The notes under the pieces were generated by a model. It did not search any database. It had not been told where the DNA came from and worked only from the letters and a program-made list of their open reading frames with translations. This document shows, in pieces, positions 40,567 through 51,610 of a stretch of 64,000 bases of DNA. Position numbers and translations under genes: made by a program. Numbering within the stretch: position 1 is the stretch's first letter; each line of letters opens with the position of its first letter. This DNA comes from Oxalobacteraceae bacterium AB_14 (lineage in GTDB: Bacteria; Pseudomonadota; Gammaproteobacteria; Burkholderiales; Burkholderiaceae_D), in the NCBI GenBank assembly GCA_000381565.1, contig KB906725.1, positions 1,753,731 to 1,817,730 of the forward strand, given 5' to 3'.

Positions 40567-41535
40567 ATGTTGATTAATTGTGTGGCCTATCAGGACGGCC
40601 AGAAGCTGGCGGACATTCCGGTCGAGGAGATCAGCGACTACATCGAGAAGCCGGAGACCTTTGTCTGGGTCGCGCTGCGCGACGCCCAGCCGGACGAACT
40701 CTCGGTCATGCAGCAGGAGTTCGGCCTGCACGAGCTGGCGGTGGAGGATGCGCGGCGCGGCCACCAGCGCCCCAAGATCGAGGAGTACGGCGATTCCTTG
40801 TTCGTGGTGGTCAAGACCATCGAGTGCCGCGACGGCGATATCGCCGTCGGCGAGGTCGATATTTTCGTCGGCGACAGCTATGTGCTGTCCGCGCGCGACG
40901 GCCACAGCCAGCAGGGCTTCCTCGGGGTGCGCGCGCGGGCCGAGAAGGAGCCGCACATGCTGCGCCTTGGCCCGGCCTTCGTGCTGTACGCGTTGATGGA
41001 CGCGGTGGTGGACCGCTACTTCCCGGTGCTCGACATGCTGGAAACGGAGCTGGAAAAAATCGAGGAGCTGATCTTCAGCCAGGGCAAGCAGCGCGACAAC
41101 ATCCAGCGGCTGTATGAGCTCAAGCGCAAGGTGACCATCGTGCGCCATGTGGTGTCGCCGCTGATGGAGGCGGTGGGGCGCTTGCACGGCGGCCGCGTGC
41201 CGTCCATGTGCCAGGACACGCAGGAATACTTCCGCGACGTGCATGACCATTTGCACCGCATCAGCGCCTCGCTCGACGGCATCCGCGACACCATCGCCAC
41301 GGCGATCCAGGTCAACCTGTCGATGGTGGCGATCGAGGAGAGCGAAGTGAACAAGCGGCTGGCGGCGTGGGCGGCGATCTTCGCGATCGTCACCGCGTTT
41401 GCCGGACTGTGGGGGATGAACTTCAAGTTCATGCCGGAACTGGAATGGAAGTACGGCTATCCGATGGCGGTGCTGGTGATGGTGGGCGTGTGCCTGTACC
41501 TGCACCGGCGCTTCAAGCGAGCCGGCTGGCTGTGA
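40567..41535 (+). CDS. corA: CorA-type magnesium/cobalt transporter
   Basis: 322 aa. A large cytoplasmic funnel domain (FVWVALRDAQPDELSVMQQEFGLHELAVEDA, then long helices) precedes two C-terminal membrane helices. The GMN signature is at 283-285 (GLWGMNFKFMPELEWKYGYP). It forms a homopentamer that imports Mg2+ and can carry Co2+/Ni2+. The start is MLINCVAYQDGQK with no other candidate; the ATG closely follows a terminator, so it likely has its own promoter. No leader riboswitch is evident. Confidence 0.95.
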   Translation: MLINCVAYQDGQKLADIPVEEISDYIEKPETFVWVALRDAQPDELSVMQQEFGLHELAVEDARRGHQRPKIEEYGDSLFVVVKTIECRDGDIAVGEVDIFVGDSYVLSARDGHSQQGFLGVRARAEKEPHMLRLGPAFVLYALMDAVVDRYFPVLDMLETELEKIEELIFSQGKQRDNIQRLYELKRKVTIVRHVVSPLMEAVGRLHGGRVPSMCQDTQEYFRDVHDHLHRISASLDGIRDTIATAIQVNLSMVAIEESEVNKRLAAWAAIFAIVTAFAGLWGMNFKFMPELEWKYGYPMAVLVMVGVCLYLHRRFKRAGWL

Positions 41536-41544
41536 GCGGGACCT

Positions 41545-41623
41545 GTCGTTCCCGCGCAAGCGGGAATCCATAGTGCGCGTCCGCCGCTGCCTCAGCATGG
41601 TTTCCCGCTTTCGCGGGAATGAC
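41545..41623. repeat. GTCATTCCCGCG-type palindromic repeat, copy 3
   Basis: 79 bp with outer arms GTCGTTCCCGCG and CGCGGGAATGAC, 10 bp after the corA stop. The inner part contains GCGGGAATCCAT and a CTCAGCATGG segment as in copy 1. Confidence 0.85.
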
Positions 41624-41629
41624 GGATAA

Positions 41630-41666
41630 AAAAAGCCCGCGCGGCCTGAGCTGCGCGGGCTTTTTT
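41630..41666. terminator. Bidirectional terminator between corA and a receptor gene
   Basis: AAAGCCCGCGC and GCGCGGGCTTT form an 11-bp stem flanked by A and T runs on both strands, between convergent corA and the 41679-44444 receptor. Confidence 0.88.
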
Positions 41667-41678
41667 ACGTCTTGCCGA

Positions 41679-44444
<2,766 letters not shown>

Positions 44445-44814
44445 TGCTTGAACTCCTAGCGAGGTTACGGCTTAGTACTTTGTCATTGAAAATTTCATAA
44501 TGAATAATCCATCTATAAATTATTCAGGCGGTCATCAGACCACTTGAGTCCGCTAAGGTCAATTGGTGCTCTGTAACAACAATGAAATAAACAACACTTT
44601 TGATGGTTATTTCAAAAAAAGACCACTTATTTACACAAAAATACAAAGTATTTGGTTGTTTGTTGCTGAGATGTGCTAGTAGCATGCCTGGCGTTAAACC
44701 AAGTTCATGCGAGCAGGGGGGATGTGTGACGACTGATTATTCGCCTGATAACAGGCTGGGAGAGGGGCGCCGGCCGCCGCAGCGGGCTGCGGCGGCCGGT
44801 CCGGGAGGCGGGGA
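44445..44814. other. Intergenic region upstream of a receptor, with two inverted repeats
   Basis: The 370 bp hold no plausible gene. At 44501-44526 TGAATAAT and ATTATTCA (perfect 8-bp arms, 10-bp spacer) lie about 60-80 bp upstream of the receptor start and could be an operator. At 44771-44798 a perfect 12-bp hairpin (CGGCCGCCGCAG/CTGCGGCGGCCG) lies past the oxidoreductase stop but has no T run on either side. Confidence 0.5.
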
Positions 44815-46455
44815 CTACGGTTGCTGGTCGGCGGCCATCGACAGCGCCACCGCCTCGGCCACCTTGATGCCGTCGACGCCGGCCGACAGGATGCCGCCGG
44901 CATAGCCTGCGCCTTCGCCGGCCGGGAACAGGCCGCGCGTGTTCAGGCTTTGCAAGGTGTCGTCGCGGCGCTTGATGCGGATCGGCGACGAGGTGCGCGT
45001 CTCCAGCCCGGTCAGCACGGCGTCGTGCTTGAAGTAGCCCTTGACCTGCTTGTCGAACGCCGGGAAGGCTTCGCGCAGCGCGGTCACGGCGAACTCCGGC
45101 AGGATGGTGGCCAGGTCGGTCAGGTGCACGCCCGGCTTGTACGACGGCACCACGCTGCCGAACTCGGTCGAGGCGCGGCCGGCGACAAAGTCGCCCATCA
45201 GCTGGCCCGGCGCGTTGTAGGTGCCGCCGCCCAGTTCAAACGCCTTCTCTTCCAGCCGGCGCTGGAACTCGATGCCGGCCAGCGGGTGGCCCGGGTAGTC
45301 GACTTCCGGCGAGATGCTGACTACGATGGCGCTGTTGGCGTTGCGCTCGTTGCGCGAATACTGGCTCATGCCGTTGGTGACTACCCGGCCCGGTTCGGAC
45401 GCGGCCGCCACCACCGTGCCGCCGGGGCACATGCAGAAGCTGTACACGGCGCGGCCGTTGGAGGCGTGGTGCACCAGCTTGTAGTCGGCGGCGCCGAGGA
45501 TGAGGTGGCCGGCGTTGGGGCCGAAGCGGCAGGCGTCGATCAGCGATTGCGGATGCTCGACGCGGAAGCCGATCGAGAACGGCTTGGCCTCGACGTAGAC
45601 GCCGCGCCGGTGCAGCATTTCAAAGGTGTCGCGCGCGCTGTGGCCGACCGCCAGCACCACGTGGTTGGTGACGATCTTTTCGCCGCTCTCGAGCGTCAGG
45701 CCGCGCACCTGGCCGCCGTCCGGGCCCGGCTCGATCTCGATGTCGACCACCTTGTTTTCAAAGCGGTATTCGCCGCCCATCTGTTCGATGTTGGCGCGCA
45801 TCTGCTCGACCATCTTGACCAGGCGGAAGGTGCCGATGTGCGGCTTGCTGACATACATGATCTCCTCCGGCGCGCCGGCCTTGACGAACTCGGTGAGCAC
45901 CTTGCGGCCGTAGTGTTTCGGGTCCTTGATCTGGCTGTACAGCTTGCCGTCCGAGAAGGTGCCGGCGCCGCCCTCGCCGAACTGCACGTTCGATTCGGGA
46001 TTGAGTTCGCGCTTGCGCCAGAAGCCGAAGGTGTCGACCGTGCGTTCGCGCACCTGCTTGCCGCGCTCCAGGATGATGGGACGCAAGCCCATCTGCGCCA
46101 GGATCAGCGCCGCGAACAGGCCGCAGGGGCCGGTGCCGATCACCACCGGACGCGGGTTCCGGTCGTGGCCGGCCAGCTGCTCGCCGTGGGCGACGAACTT
46201 ATAGGCGGTGTCCGGCGCCGGCATCAGGTGGACGTCGTGCTGCAGGCGTTGGAGCAGCGCCGCTTCGTCCCTGACGTCGACGTCGAGCGAATAGATCAGC
46301 ACGATCGCGGTTTTCTTGCGGGCGTCGTAGCTGCGTTTGAACACCGTGTAGCCGAGCAGGGCGTCGGCGGCGATGTCGAGGCGGGCCAGGATGGCGGCCG
46401 GCAGGTCGGCCTCGGCGTGGTTCAGCGGGAGTTTGACTTCGTTTAATCGCAACAT
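44815..46455 (-). CDS. FAD-dependent oxidoreductase (COG2509-like)
   Basis: 546 aa from the ATG at 46455 (MLRLNEVKLPLNHAEADLP); the longer frame adds 38 unlikely residues. An N-terminal helper domain (about 1-95) precedes the FAD motif PVVIGTGPCGLFAALILAQMG. QFGEGGAGTFSDGKLYSQIK, NHVVLAVGHSARDTF and the C-terminal GLFPAGEGAGYAGGILSAGVDG follow. It is a cytoplasmic flavoprotein of the group often labelled NAD(P)/FAD-dependent dehydrogenase, with no assigned substrate. It stands alone between two regions without genes. Confidence 0.85.
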   Translation of the reverse strand: MLRLNEVKLPLNHAEADLPAAILARLDIAADALLGYTVFKRSYDARKKTAIVLIYSLDVDVRDEAALLQRLQHDVHLMPAPDTAYKFVAHGEQLAGHDRNPRPVVIGTGPCGLFAALILAQMGLRPIILERGKQVRERTVDTFGFWRKRELNPESNVQFGEGGAGTFSDGKLYSQIKDPKHYGRKVLTEFVKAGAPEEIMYVSKPHIGTFRLVKMVEQMRANIEQMGGEYRFENKVVDIEIEPGPDGGQVRGLTLESGEKIVTNHVVLAVGHSARDTFEMLHRRGVYVEAKPFSIGFRVEHPQSLIDACRFGPNAGHLILGAADYKLVHHASNGRAVYSFCMCPGGTVVAAASEPGRVVTNGMSQYSRNERNANSAIVVSISPEVDYPGHPLAGIEFQRRLEEKAFELGGGTYNAPGQLMGDFVAGRASTEFGSVVPSYKPGVHLTDLATILPEFAVTALREAFPAFDKQVKGYFKHDAVLTGLETRTSSPIRIKRRDDTLQSLNTRGLFPAGEGAGYAGGILSAGVDGIKVAEAVALSMAADQQP

Positions 46456-47670
46456 GGATGGCTTCCTGAGAGGGCGCTGTCTAGGCGCCATGTTCGTCGG
46501 GCCGGCACGGCGGCGCGCTGCGCCGGATCGGCCCGTAAAACCCCGTATTTTACCCTCAATGGCCGCCAATTGCAGCTGTTCCGGCTGCGCCCGCCTGTTG
46601 AAATGGTGCGCGAACGCGGCACGCCGAATATAAGGCGTTGGGGCGGGGGGCGGCGAGATATTCAGTACATCGGCCTGGCGGCCATTGCCGTCGCGGCGCG
46701 CATTCCCGCGCCCCTGAGATTAACCGCGACTATTTAATATGGCCGGTTTCTTATTCTAATTGTTTATTTCGAGAATATTTAAACTCAGAATTGGAATGGC
46801 TATTTATAAATAATTTGCAGCTAATGGTGGCATCGTCGAAGCCGGCAAATTTTCGCGTGTAAACAATTCGGGAGGCTGATGGTGTTGCTCATGAGTAATA
46901 ATTCATAAATGAAATAACTGATATTTTGTTGCAAAAAGACGACTAGCACCAAAACGGACAGGCGCCGGTTTTGATCCGGGTTCTGGTGCGTTTTTGTTTC
47001 TTTTTGGCAATTTAATGGCGCATCGCCAACGATGAAAAACCCGTTGGCCTTGGCATATGGGATGCGCTTTGTTCTGGGAAGCCCCGGTTTTTCATTGATT
47101 TTCGCTGGTTGTGGCTTGACGGTTGAAAATTTTGGTGTACTTGCACGCAAGGTGCTGCAGCGCGACGGGAAATGGCGCAAGTTCGGCGGTTTGTTGTTTT
47201 TTTGCGATCATTTCGTTATTTGATAGGAAATTAAAAATGCCTTTTTGAAAATGTTTTTAGGCAATCTGAGCAGCATGCTACTGCAATGTTGTATGAACGA
47301 GACAACCCAAAAAATTAATTAAAATGCATCCACCTGAAGCTTTAGCGCCATGCTTTGCCGCATTGCACCACGCCGGTGCGCAGAAACTGCCGCCTTCCGG
47401 GCGCCGGTTCCGACTGTGTAAGGTTCATTGACAATAGCCGAGTTGCTATGTTTTTATGAACAGCGGAAAAGTTTGGCTTTATTTCATCAACGATGACACA
47501 AGCGCCGATCTTTACCTGGGGCAGAAGAAAGTGCAGTTGCCGGTACTTGAATGGTTTTATCCAGACTATTCAAGATCGGTAGAGGTTAAACAAAGAAATG
47601 GGTCGTTTTTACTCGCTATCCAAAAGATGCTGTTAAACGTTCTAATAAACACACCAAGGAATACAATATA
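46456..47670. other. 1.2-kb AT-rich region without recognisable genes
   Basis: Between the oxidoreductase and a receptor. Short frames (for example 46638-46862, 46821-47180, 47032-47223, 47456-47671) have no recognisable domains or good ribosome-binding sites. From about 46730 the base composition drops markedly compared with the flanks. It contains a repeated GGTT(C/T)TG(G/A)TGCG-like stretch near 46965-46995. It may be a decayed insertion, a long receptor leader, or a small-RNA region; no clear promoter or terminator was found. Confidence 0.5.
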
Positions 47671-50568
47671 ATGATCAAGGAAACAGTATTGTCTCGCTCG
47701 ATCCGCGTGATGTTCGTCGGCGGGATTGCGTTGGGTATGCATGCGGCGTCCGCGCAGCAGGCACCGGACCAGCCTATGCAAAAAGTTGAGGTGACCGGTT
47801 CGCGCATCCCGACGCTGAACACCGACGGCGCAAGCCCTGTGACGGTCCTGAGCGCCAAAGACATCAAGATCGACGGCGTGCGCAATGTCGAAGACATGCT
47901 CAACAACCTGCCGCAAGTGTTCGCTGCGCAGGGTGCCGCGATCTCCAACGGCGCCTCCGGTACCGCGACCGTCAGCTTGCGCGGCCTGGGCTCGGACCGC
48001 ACCCTGGTGCTGGTCAACGGCAAGCGTCTGCCAGCCGGTAGTGTCAGCAGCACCGCGGCCGACTTGAATGAAATCCCGTCGGCGCTGATCAAGCGCGTCG
48101 ATGTGCTGAGCGGTGGCGCAGGCGCGGTGTACGGCGCGGGCGCGGTCGCAGGCGTGGTCAACTTCATCCTCAAAGACAACTTTGAAGGCGTGGAAATCCA
48201 GGCCAACACCAGCGGCTTCAACCACAACCAGCACAACGGCGTGGCTTACGCTGTCAGCGACCACAACTACCCACTGCCAGGCAACATCGGCCTGGACGGG
48301 AAAGAAAAAGACATCAACGTCCTGATCGGCGGCAACTTCGCCGACGGCAAGGGTAACGCCACCGCGTTCTTCACCTACAAGGAAACCCGTCCCATCCTGC
48401 AAGGCGCGCGCGACTACTCCGCTTGCGCACTGGCAGCGGGCAAGGCCAAGTACACCTGCTCGGGCTCGGCGACGAATGCCTTCGGTATCGTTTCGACCGA
48501 CACCGACGACTTCACCAACGCCGACAACAAAGGCACGGTCCGTCCATACAACGGCGCGACCGATGCCTACAACTTCGGCCCGATCAACTACCTGCAGCGT
48601 CCGTCGCAAGTATATGGCTTCAACAGCCAGATCCACTACGACATCAACGACAAAGCGCGTATCTACAACGAGTTCAACTTCCACAACTACTCGACCGACG
48701 CGCAGATCGCTCCGGGCGGCGTGTTCTACGGCGTGCAAACCACGCTGCAGTACGATAACCCGCTGCTGTCGCAGTCGTGGAAAGACGCTCTGGGCCTGAC
48801 CCCTGGCGGCAAAGGCGTCGACGTCATCGTCGGCAAGCGTAACGTCGAAGGCGGCCCGCGCGTCGACTCGATCAACGACAACTCCTTCCGCGAAGTGCTG
48901 GGCGTCAAGGGCGACATCGGCAACTGGACCTACGACGTGTTCGGCCAGTTCGCCCGCGTCAGCCACCAGGAAACCGCCAGCGGCTACTTCTCGGTCGCCA
49001 AGATCGGCAACGCGCTCGACGTGATCGCCGACCCGGTAACCGGCCAGCCGGTATGCCGTTCCGGCGGCGACTGCGTGCCGTACAATATGTACACCCTGGG
49101 CGGCGTGACCCAGGCTGCGCTGAACTACCTGCAAGTGGCGGGTCACCAGCAAGGCTACACCCAGCAGATCATCTACGGCGGCAACATCGGCTCCGATCTG
49201 GGCGTATACGGCGTCAAATCCCCATGGTCGAGCAACGGCATCGGCGTATCGTTCGGCGTTGAGCGCCGCGCCGAAAAACTGGTCTTCGAACCTGATCAGG
49301 AAAACATCTCGGGCGACCTGTCCGGCGGCGGCGGCGCCGCGCCAGCGCTGCGCTCCGGCTACTCGGTCAAGGAAATCTTCGGCGAGGTGCACGTGCCGCT
49401 GATCGAGAAGAAGCCATTCATCGAGAGCCTGGACCTGCAGGGTTCGTATCGTCATTCGGAGTACAGCACCGACAAGGTGGCCAACACCTACGGTCTGGGC
49501 ATCGACTGGTCGCCGATCCAGAAAGTGCGTCTGCGCGGCAGCTATCAGCGTGCAGTGCGCGCCGCTACCATCCAGGATCTGTACAACCCGCAATCGATCG
49601 GCAACAACGGTCCTTCGGACGACCCTTGCGCCGGTCCTTCGCCTAGCGCGACGCTGGCGCAGTGCGCCAACACCGGTGTCACCGCTGCCCAGTACGGCAA
49701 CCTGAAGAAGAACTCGGCCAACCAGTACTCGTCGCGCACCGGCGGCAACCCTGATGTGGCTCCGGAAAAAGCCGATACCTTCACCCTGGGTCTCGTGCTG
49801 GAGCCGATCAAGAACCTGACCGTCACGGTCGACGGTTTCCTGATCGACATCAAGGACACCATCAGCGCGGTCGATCCGACCATCGCCCTGACGCAGTGCT
49901 TGCAGACTGGCAACCCAGTATTCTGCCAGCTGGTCAAGCGCGATGCGCTGGGCAGCCTGTGGCTGTCGCCTAACGGTCCGCTGGGCTTCGTGGAAAACAC
50001 CACCACCAACATCGGTTCGCTTGGCACCTCGGGTATCGACCTGGGCGCCGCTTATCGCTACAAGACCGGCAGCATGGGCACGCTGGACTTCACGATGAAC
50101 GGCACCTGGCTGCGCAGCATCACCACCGAGAACGTTCCCGGCCTGGGCGAGTACGACTGCAAAGGCCTGTTCGGTCCGACCTGCGGTACGCCTTCGCCTG
50201 AATGGCGCCACAAGTTCCGTACCACCTGGGCGACGCCTTATGGCTTCGACATCTCCGGTACGTGGCGTCACTTCGCTTCGGTCACCAGCGAGTTCTTGTC
50301 GGACAACGCGCTGCTGGCCAATCCCAAGGCCGTGCAGCCGCTGGAATCGAAACTGGGCGAGCGTGATTACTTCGACGTGAACGTGTCGTATCCGGTCACC
50401 AAGAAGATCACCCTGAGCGGCGGTATCAACAACCTGTTCGACCGCGACCCACCAGTCGTGTCGACCAAGTCGACCGCAGCAGCGGGCAGCGCCAACGGCA
50501 ACGCCTATCCACAGGTGTATGACTCGATGGGTCGCTTCCTGTACCTGAACCTGACCGCGCGTTTCTAA
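47671..50568 (+). CDS. TonB-dependent outer-membrane receptor
   Basis: 965 aa. The leader MIKETVLSRSIRVMFVGGIALGMHAASAQQ and box MQKVEVTGSRIPTLN are followed by the plug: VTVLSAKDIKIDGV, VSLRGLGSDRTLVLVNGKRLPAG, AGAVYGAGAVAGVVNFIL. The barrel closes with MGRFLYLNLTARF. Leader and box are the closest in the window to the IS-interrupted receptor at 54775-57714 and allow its lost N-terminus to be checked. The ligand is unknown. AAGGA lies 12 bp before the ATG. Confidence 0.93.
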   Translation: MIKETVLSRSIRVMFVGGIALGMHAASAQQAPDQPMQKVEVTGSRIPTLNTDGASPVTVLSAKDIKIDGVRNVEDMLNNLPQVFAAQGAAISNGASGTATVSLRGLGSDRTLVLVNGKRLPAGSVSSTAADLNEIPSALIKRVDVLSGGAGAVYGAGAVAGVVNFILKDNFEGVEIQANTSGFNHNQHNGVAYAVSDHNYPLPGNIGLDGKEKDINVLIGGNFADGKGNATAFFTYKETRPILQGARDYSACALAAGKAKYTCSGSATNAFGIVSTDTDDFTNADNKGTVRPYNGATDAYNFGPINYLQRPSQVYGFNSQIHYDINDKARIYNEFNFHNYSTDAQIAPGGVFYGVQTTLQYDNPLLSQSWKDALGLTPGGKGVDVIVGKRNVEGGPRVDSINDNSFREVLGVKGDIGNWTYDVFGQFARVSHQETASGYFSVAKIGNALDVIADPVTGQPVCRSGGDCVPYNMYTLGGVTQAALNYLQVAGHQQGYTQQIIYGGNIGSDLGVYGVKSPWSSNGIGVSFGVERRAEKLVFEPDQENISGDLSGGGGAAPALRSGYSVKEIFGEVHVPLIEKKPFIESLDLQGSYRHSEYSTDKVANTYGLGIDWSPIQKVRLRGSYQRAVRAATIQDLYNPQSIGNNGPSDDPCAGPSPSATLAQCANTGVTAAQYGNLKKNSANQYSSRTGGNPDVAPEKADTFTLGLVLEPIKNLTVTVDGFLIDIKDTISAVDPTIALTQCLQTGNPVFCQLVKRDALGSLWLSPNGPLGFVENTTTNIGSLGTSGIDLGAAYRYKTGSMGTLDFTMNGTWLRSITTENVPGLGEYDCKGLFGPTCGTPSPEWRHKFRTTWATPYGFDISGTWRHFASVTSEFLSDNALLANPKAVQPLESKLGERDYFDVNVSYPVTKKITLSGGINNLFDRDPPVVSTKSTAAAGSANGNAYPQVYDSMGRFLYLNLTARF

Positions 50569-50587
50569 TCGGCGCTGTTAGTTAGGC

Positions 50588-50618
50588 AAAACGGCACGCT
50601 TCGGCGTGCCGTTTTTTT
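50588..50618 (+). terminator. Terminator after the 47671-50568 receptor
   Basis: AACGGCACGC and GCGTGCCGTT enclose TTCG, followed by seven T; a textbook intrinsic terminator 20 bp after the stop. Confidence 0.92.
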
Positions 50619-50733
50619 GTCAGATGTCCGCGAGAGCGGAGCGGCAGGCCTTAGGTCGGCGTATGGTATGGGCCGCAAGCTCCAGCGATGAAGCCGGGAC
50701 GGCCGATCGTGGTGGTCGCTGCGCTGCGCGGTG

Positions 50734-51459
50734 TCACATGCCGCCCCACAGCCCGCCCAGGATGGCGGTGGCCGACAGGCCGGCGGTCTCGGTGCGCAGG
50801 ATGCGCGGGCCCATGGCCAGCGGCAGGGCGCCGTGCTGGATCGCCAGGTTTTCCTCGGCGTCGCTGAGGCCGCCTTCGGGGCCGATCACCAGCGTCACCG
50901 CCTGCGGGCTCTGGTGGCGCGCCCAGTCGGCCAGCGACTGTCCGGCGCGCGGCGTCAGGATGATGCGGCGGTGCATGTCCTGCTGGGTGATCCATTGCTT
51001 GTAGTCTTGCAGCGGCGCCAGCTGGGCCAGGCGGTTGCGCCCGCTCTGCTCGGAGGCCGAGGCGATGATGCCCTGCCAGTGCGCCATCTTTTTTTCCGCC
51101 CGTTCGGCCGACAGCCGCACCACGCAGCGCTGCGCCGCCAGCGGCTGCACGCCGGACACGCCCAGCTCGATCGCCTTCTCGATGATCCAGTCCATCTTGC
51201 TGGCCTCGGGCAGGGCCTGCGCCAGGGTGATGCCGAACGGCAGCTCGACCTCGCGCGGCTGGTGGGTCTTGACCTCGACGCTGACGTGGCGCTTGCCGAT
51301 CTCGCTCAGGGTGGCGCCGTATTCGCCGCCTTGGCCGTTGAACAGCGTGACCAGTTCGCCCGGCGCCAGCCGCAGCACCTGGATGTGGTGGGCGACCGCC
51401 TCGGGCAGGCTGACGAGCTGGCCGATGGCCAAAGGTTGTGCGATATAAAAGCGAGGCAT
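50734..51459 (-). CDS. rsmE: 16S rRNA m3U1498 methyltransferase
   Basis: 241 aa from the ATG at 51459 (MPRFYIAQPL); the frame beyond overlaps the tkt promoter region. An N-terminal PUA-like domain (HHIQVLRLAPGELVTLFNGQGGEY) is joined to a SPOUT knot with EKAIELGVSGVQPL, VIGPEGGLSDAEE and LGPRILRTETA-type end (here MGPRILRTETAGLSATAI). It methylates U1498 at the decoding-centre side of the 30S. Divergent from tkt. Confidence 0.95.
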   Translation of the reverse strand: MPRFYIAQPLAIGQLVSLPEAVAHHIQVLRLAPGELVTLFNGQGGEYGATLSEIGKRHVSVEVKTHQPREVELPFGITLAQALPEASKMDWIIEKAIELGVSGVQPLAAQRCVVRLSAERAEKKMAHWQGIIASASEQSGRNRLAQLAPLQDYKQWITQQDMHRRIILTPRAGQSLADWARHQSPQAVTLVIGPEGGLSDAEENLAIQHGALPLAMGPRILRTETAGLSATAILGGLWGGM

Positions 51460-51610
51460 GCGCGAATCCGGTCGGTTTGAGTTCCGCAATTTTAAATGCT
51501 GGACGCCTCGGTCTGGTAAAATAATGGGTTCAGCAAGCCTGCAGTACAGAGCAGCAACGACCGCAGCATTCCATTGCCACCAGTTTCCATACTTCCGTGA
51601 TAGACCAACG

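Noticed and set aside
46730..47300. A riboswitch in the AT-rich gap
   Set aside because: No recognisable conserved core or expression platform, and the next gene is a receptor more than 370 bp away.
47456..47671. A 71-codon frame ahead of the receptor
   Set aside because: No ribosome-binding site and no recognised domain, and it overlaps the receptor start; kept as possible leader sequence only.
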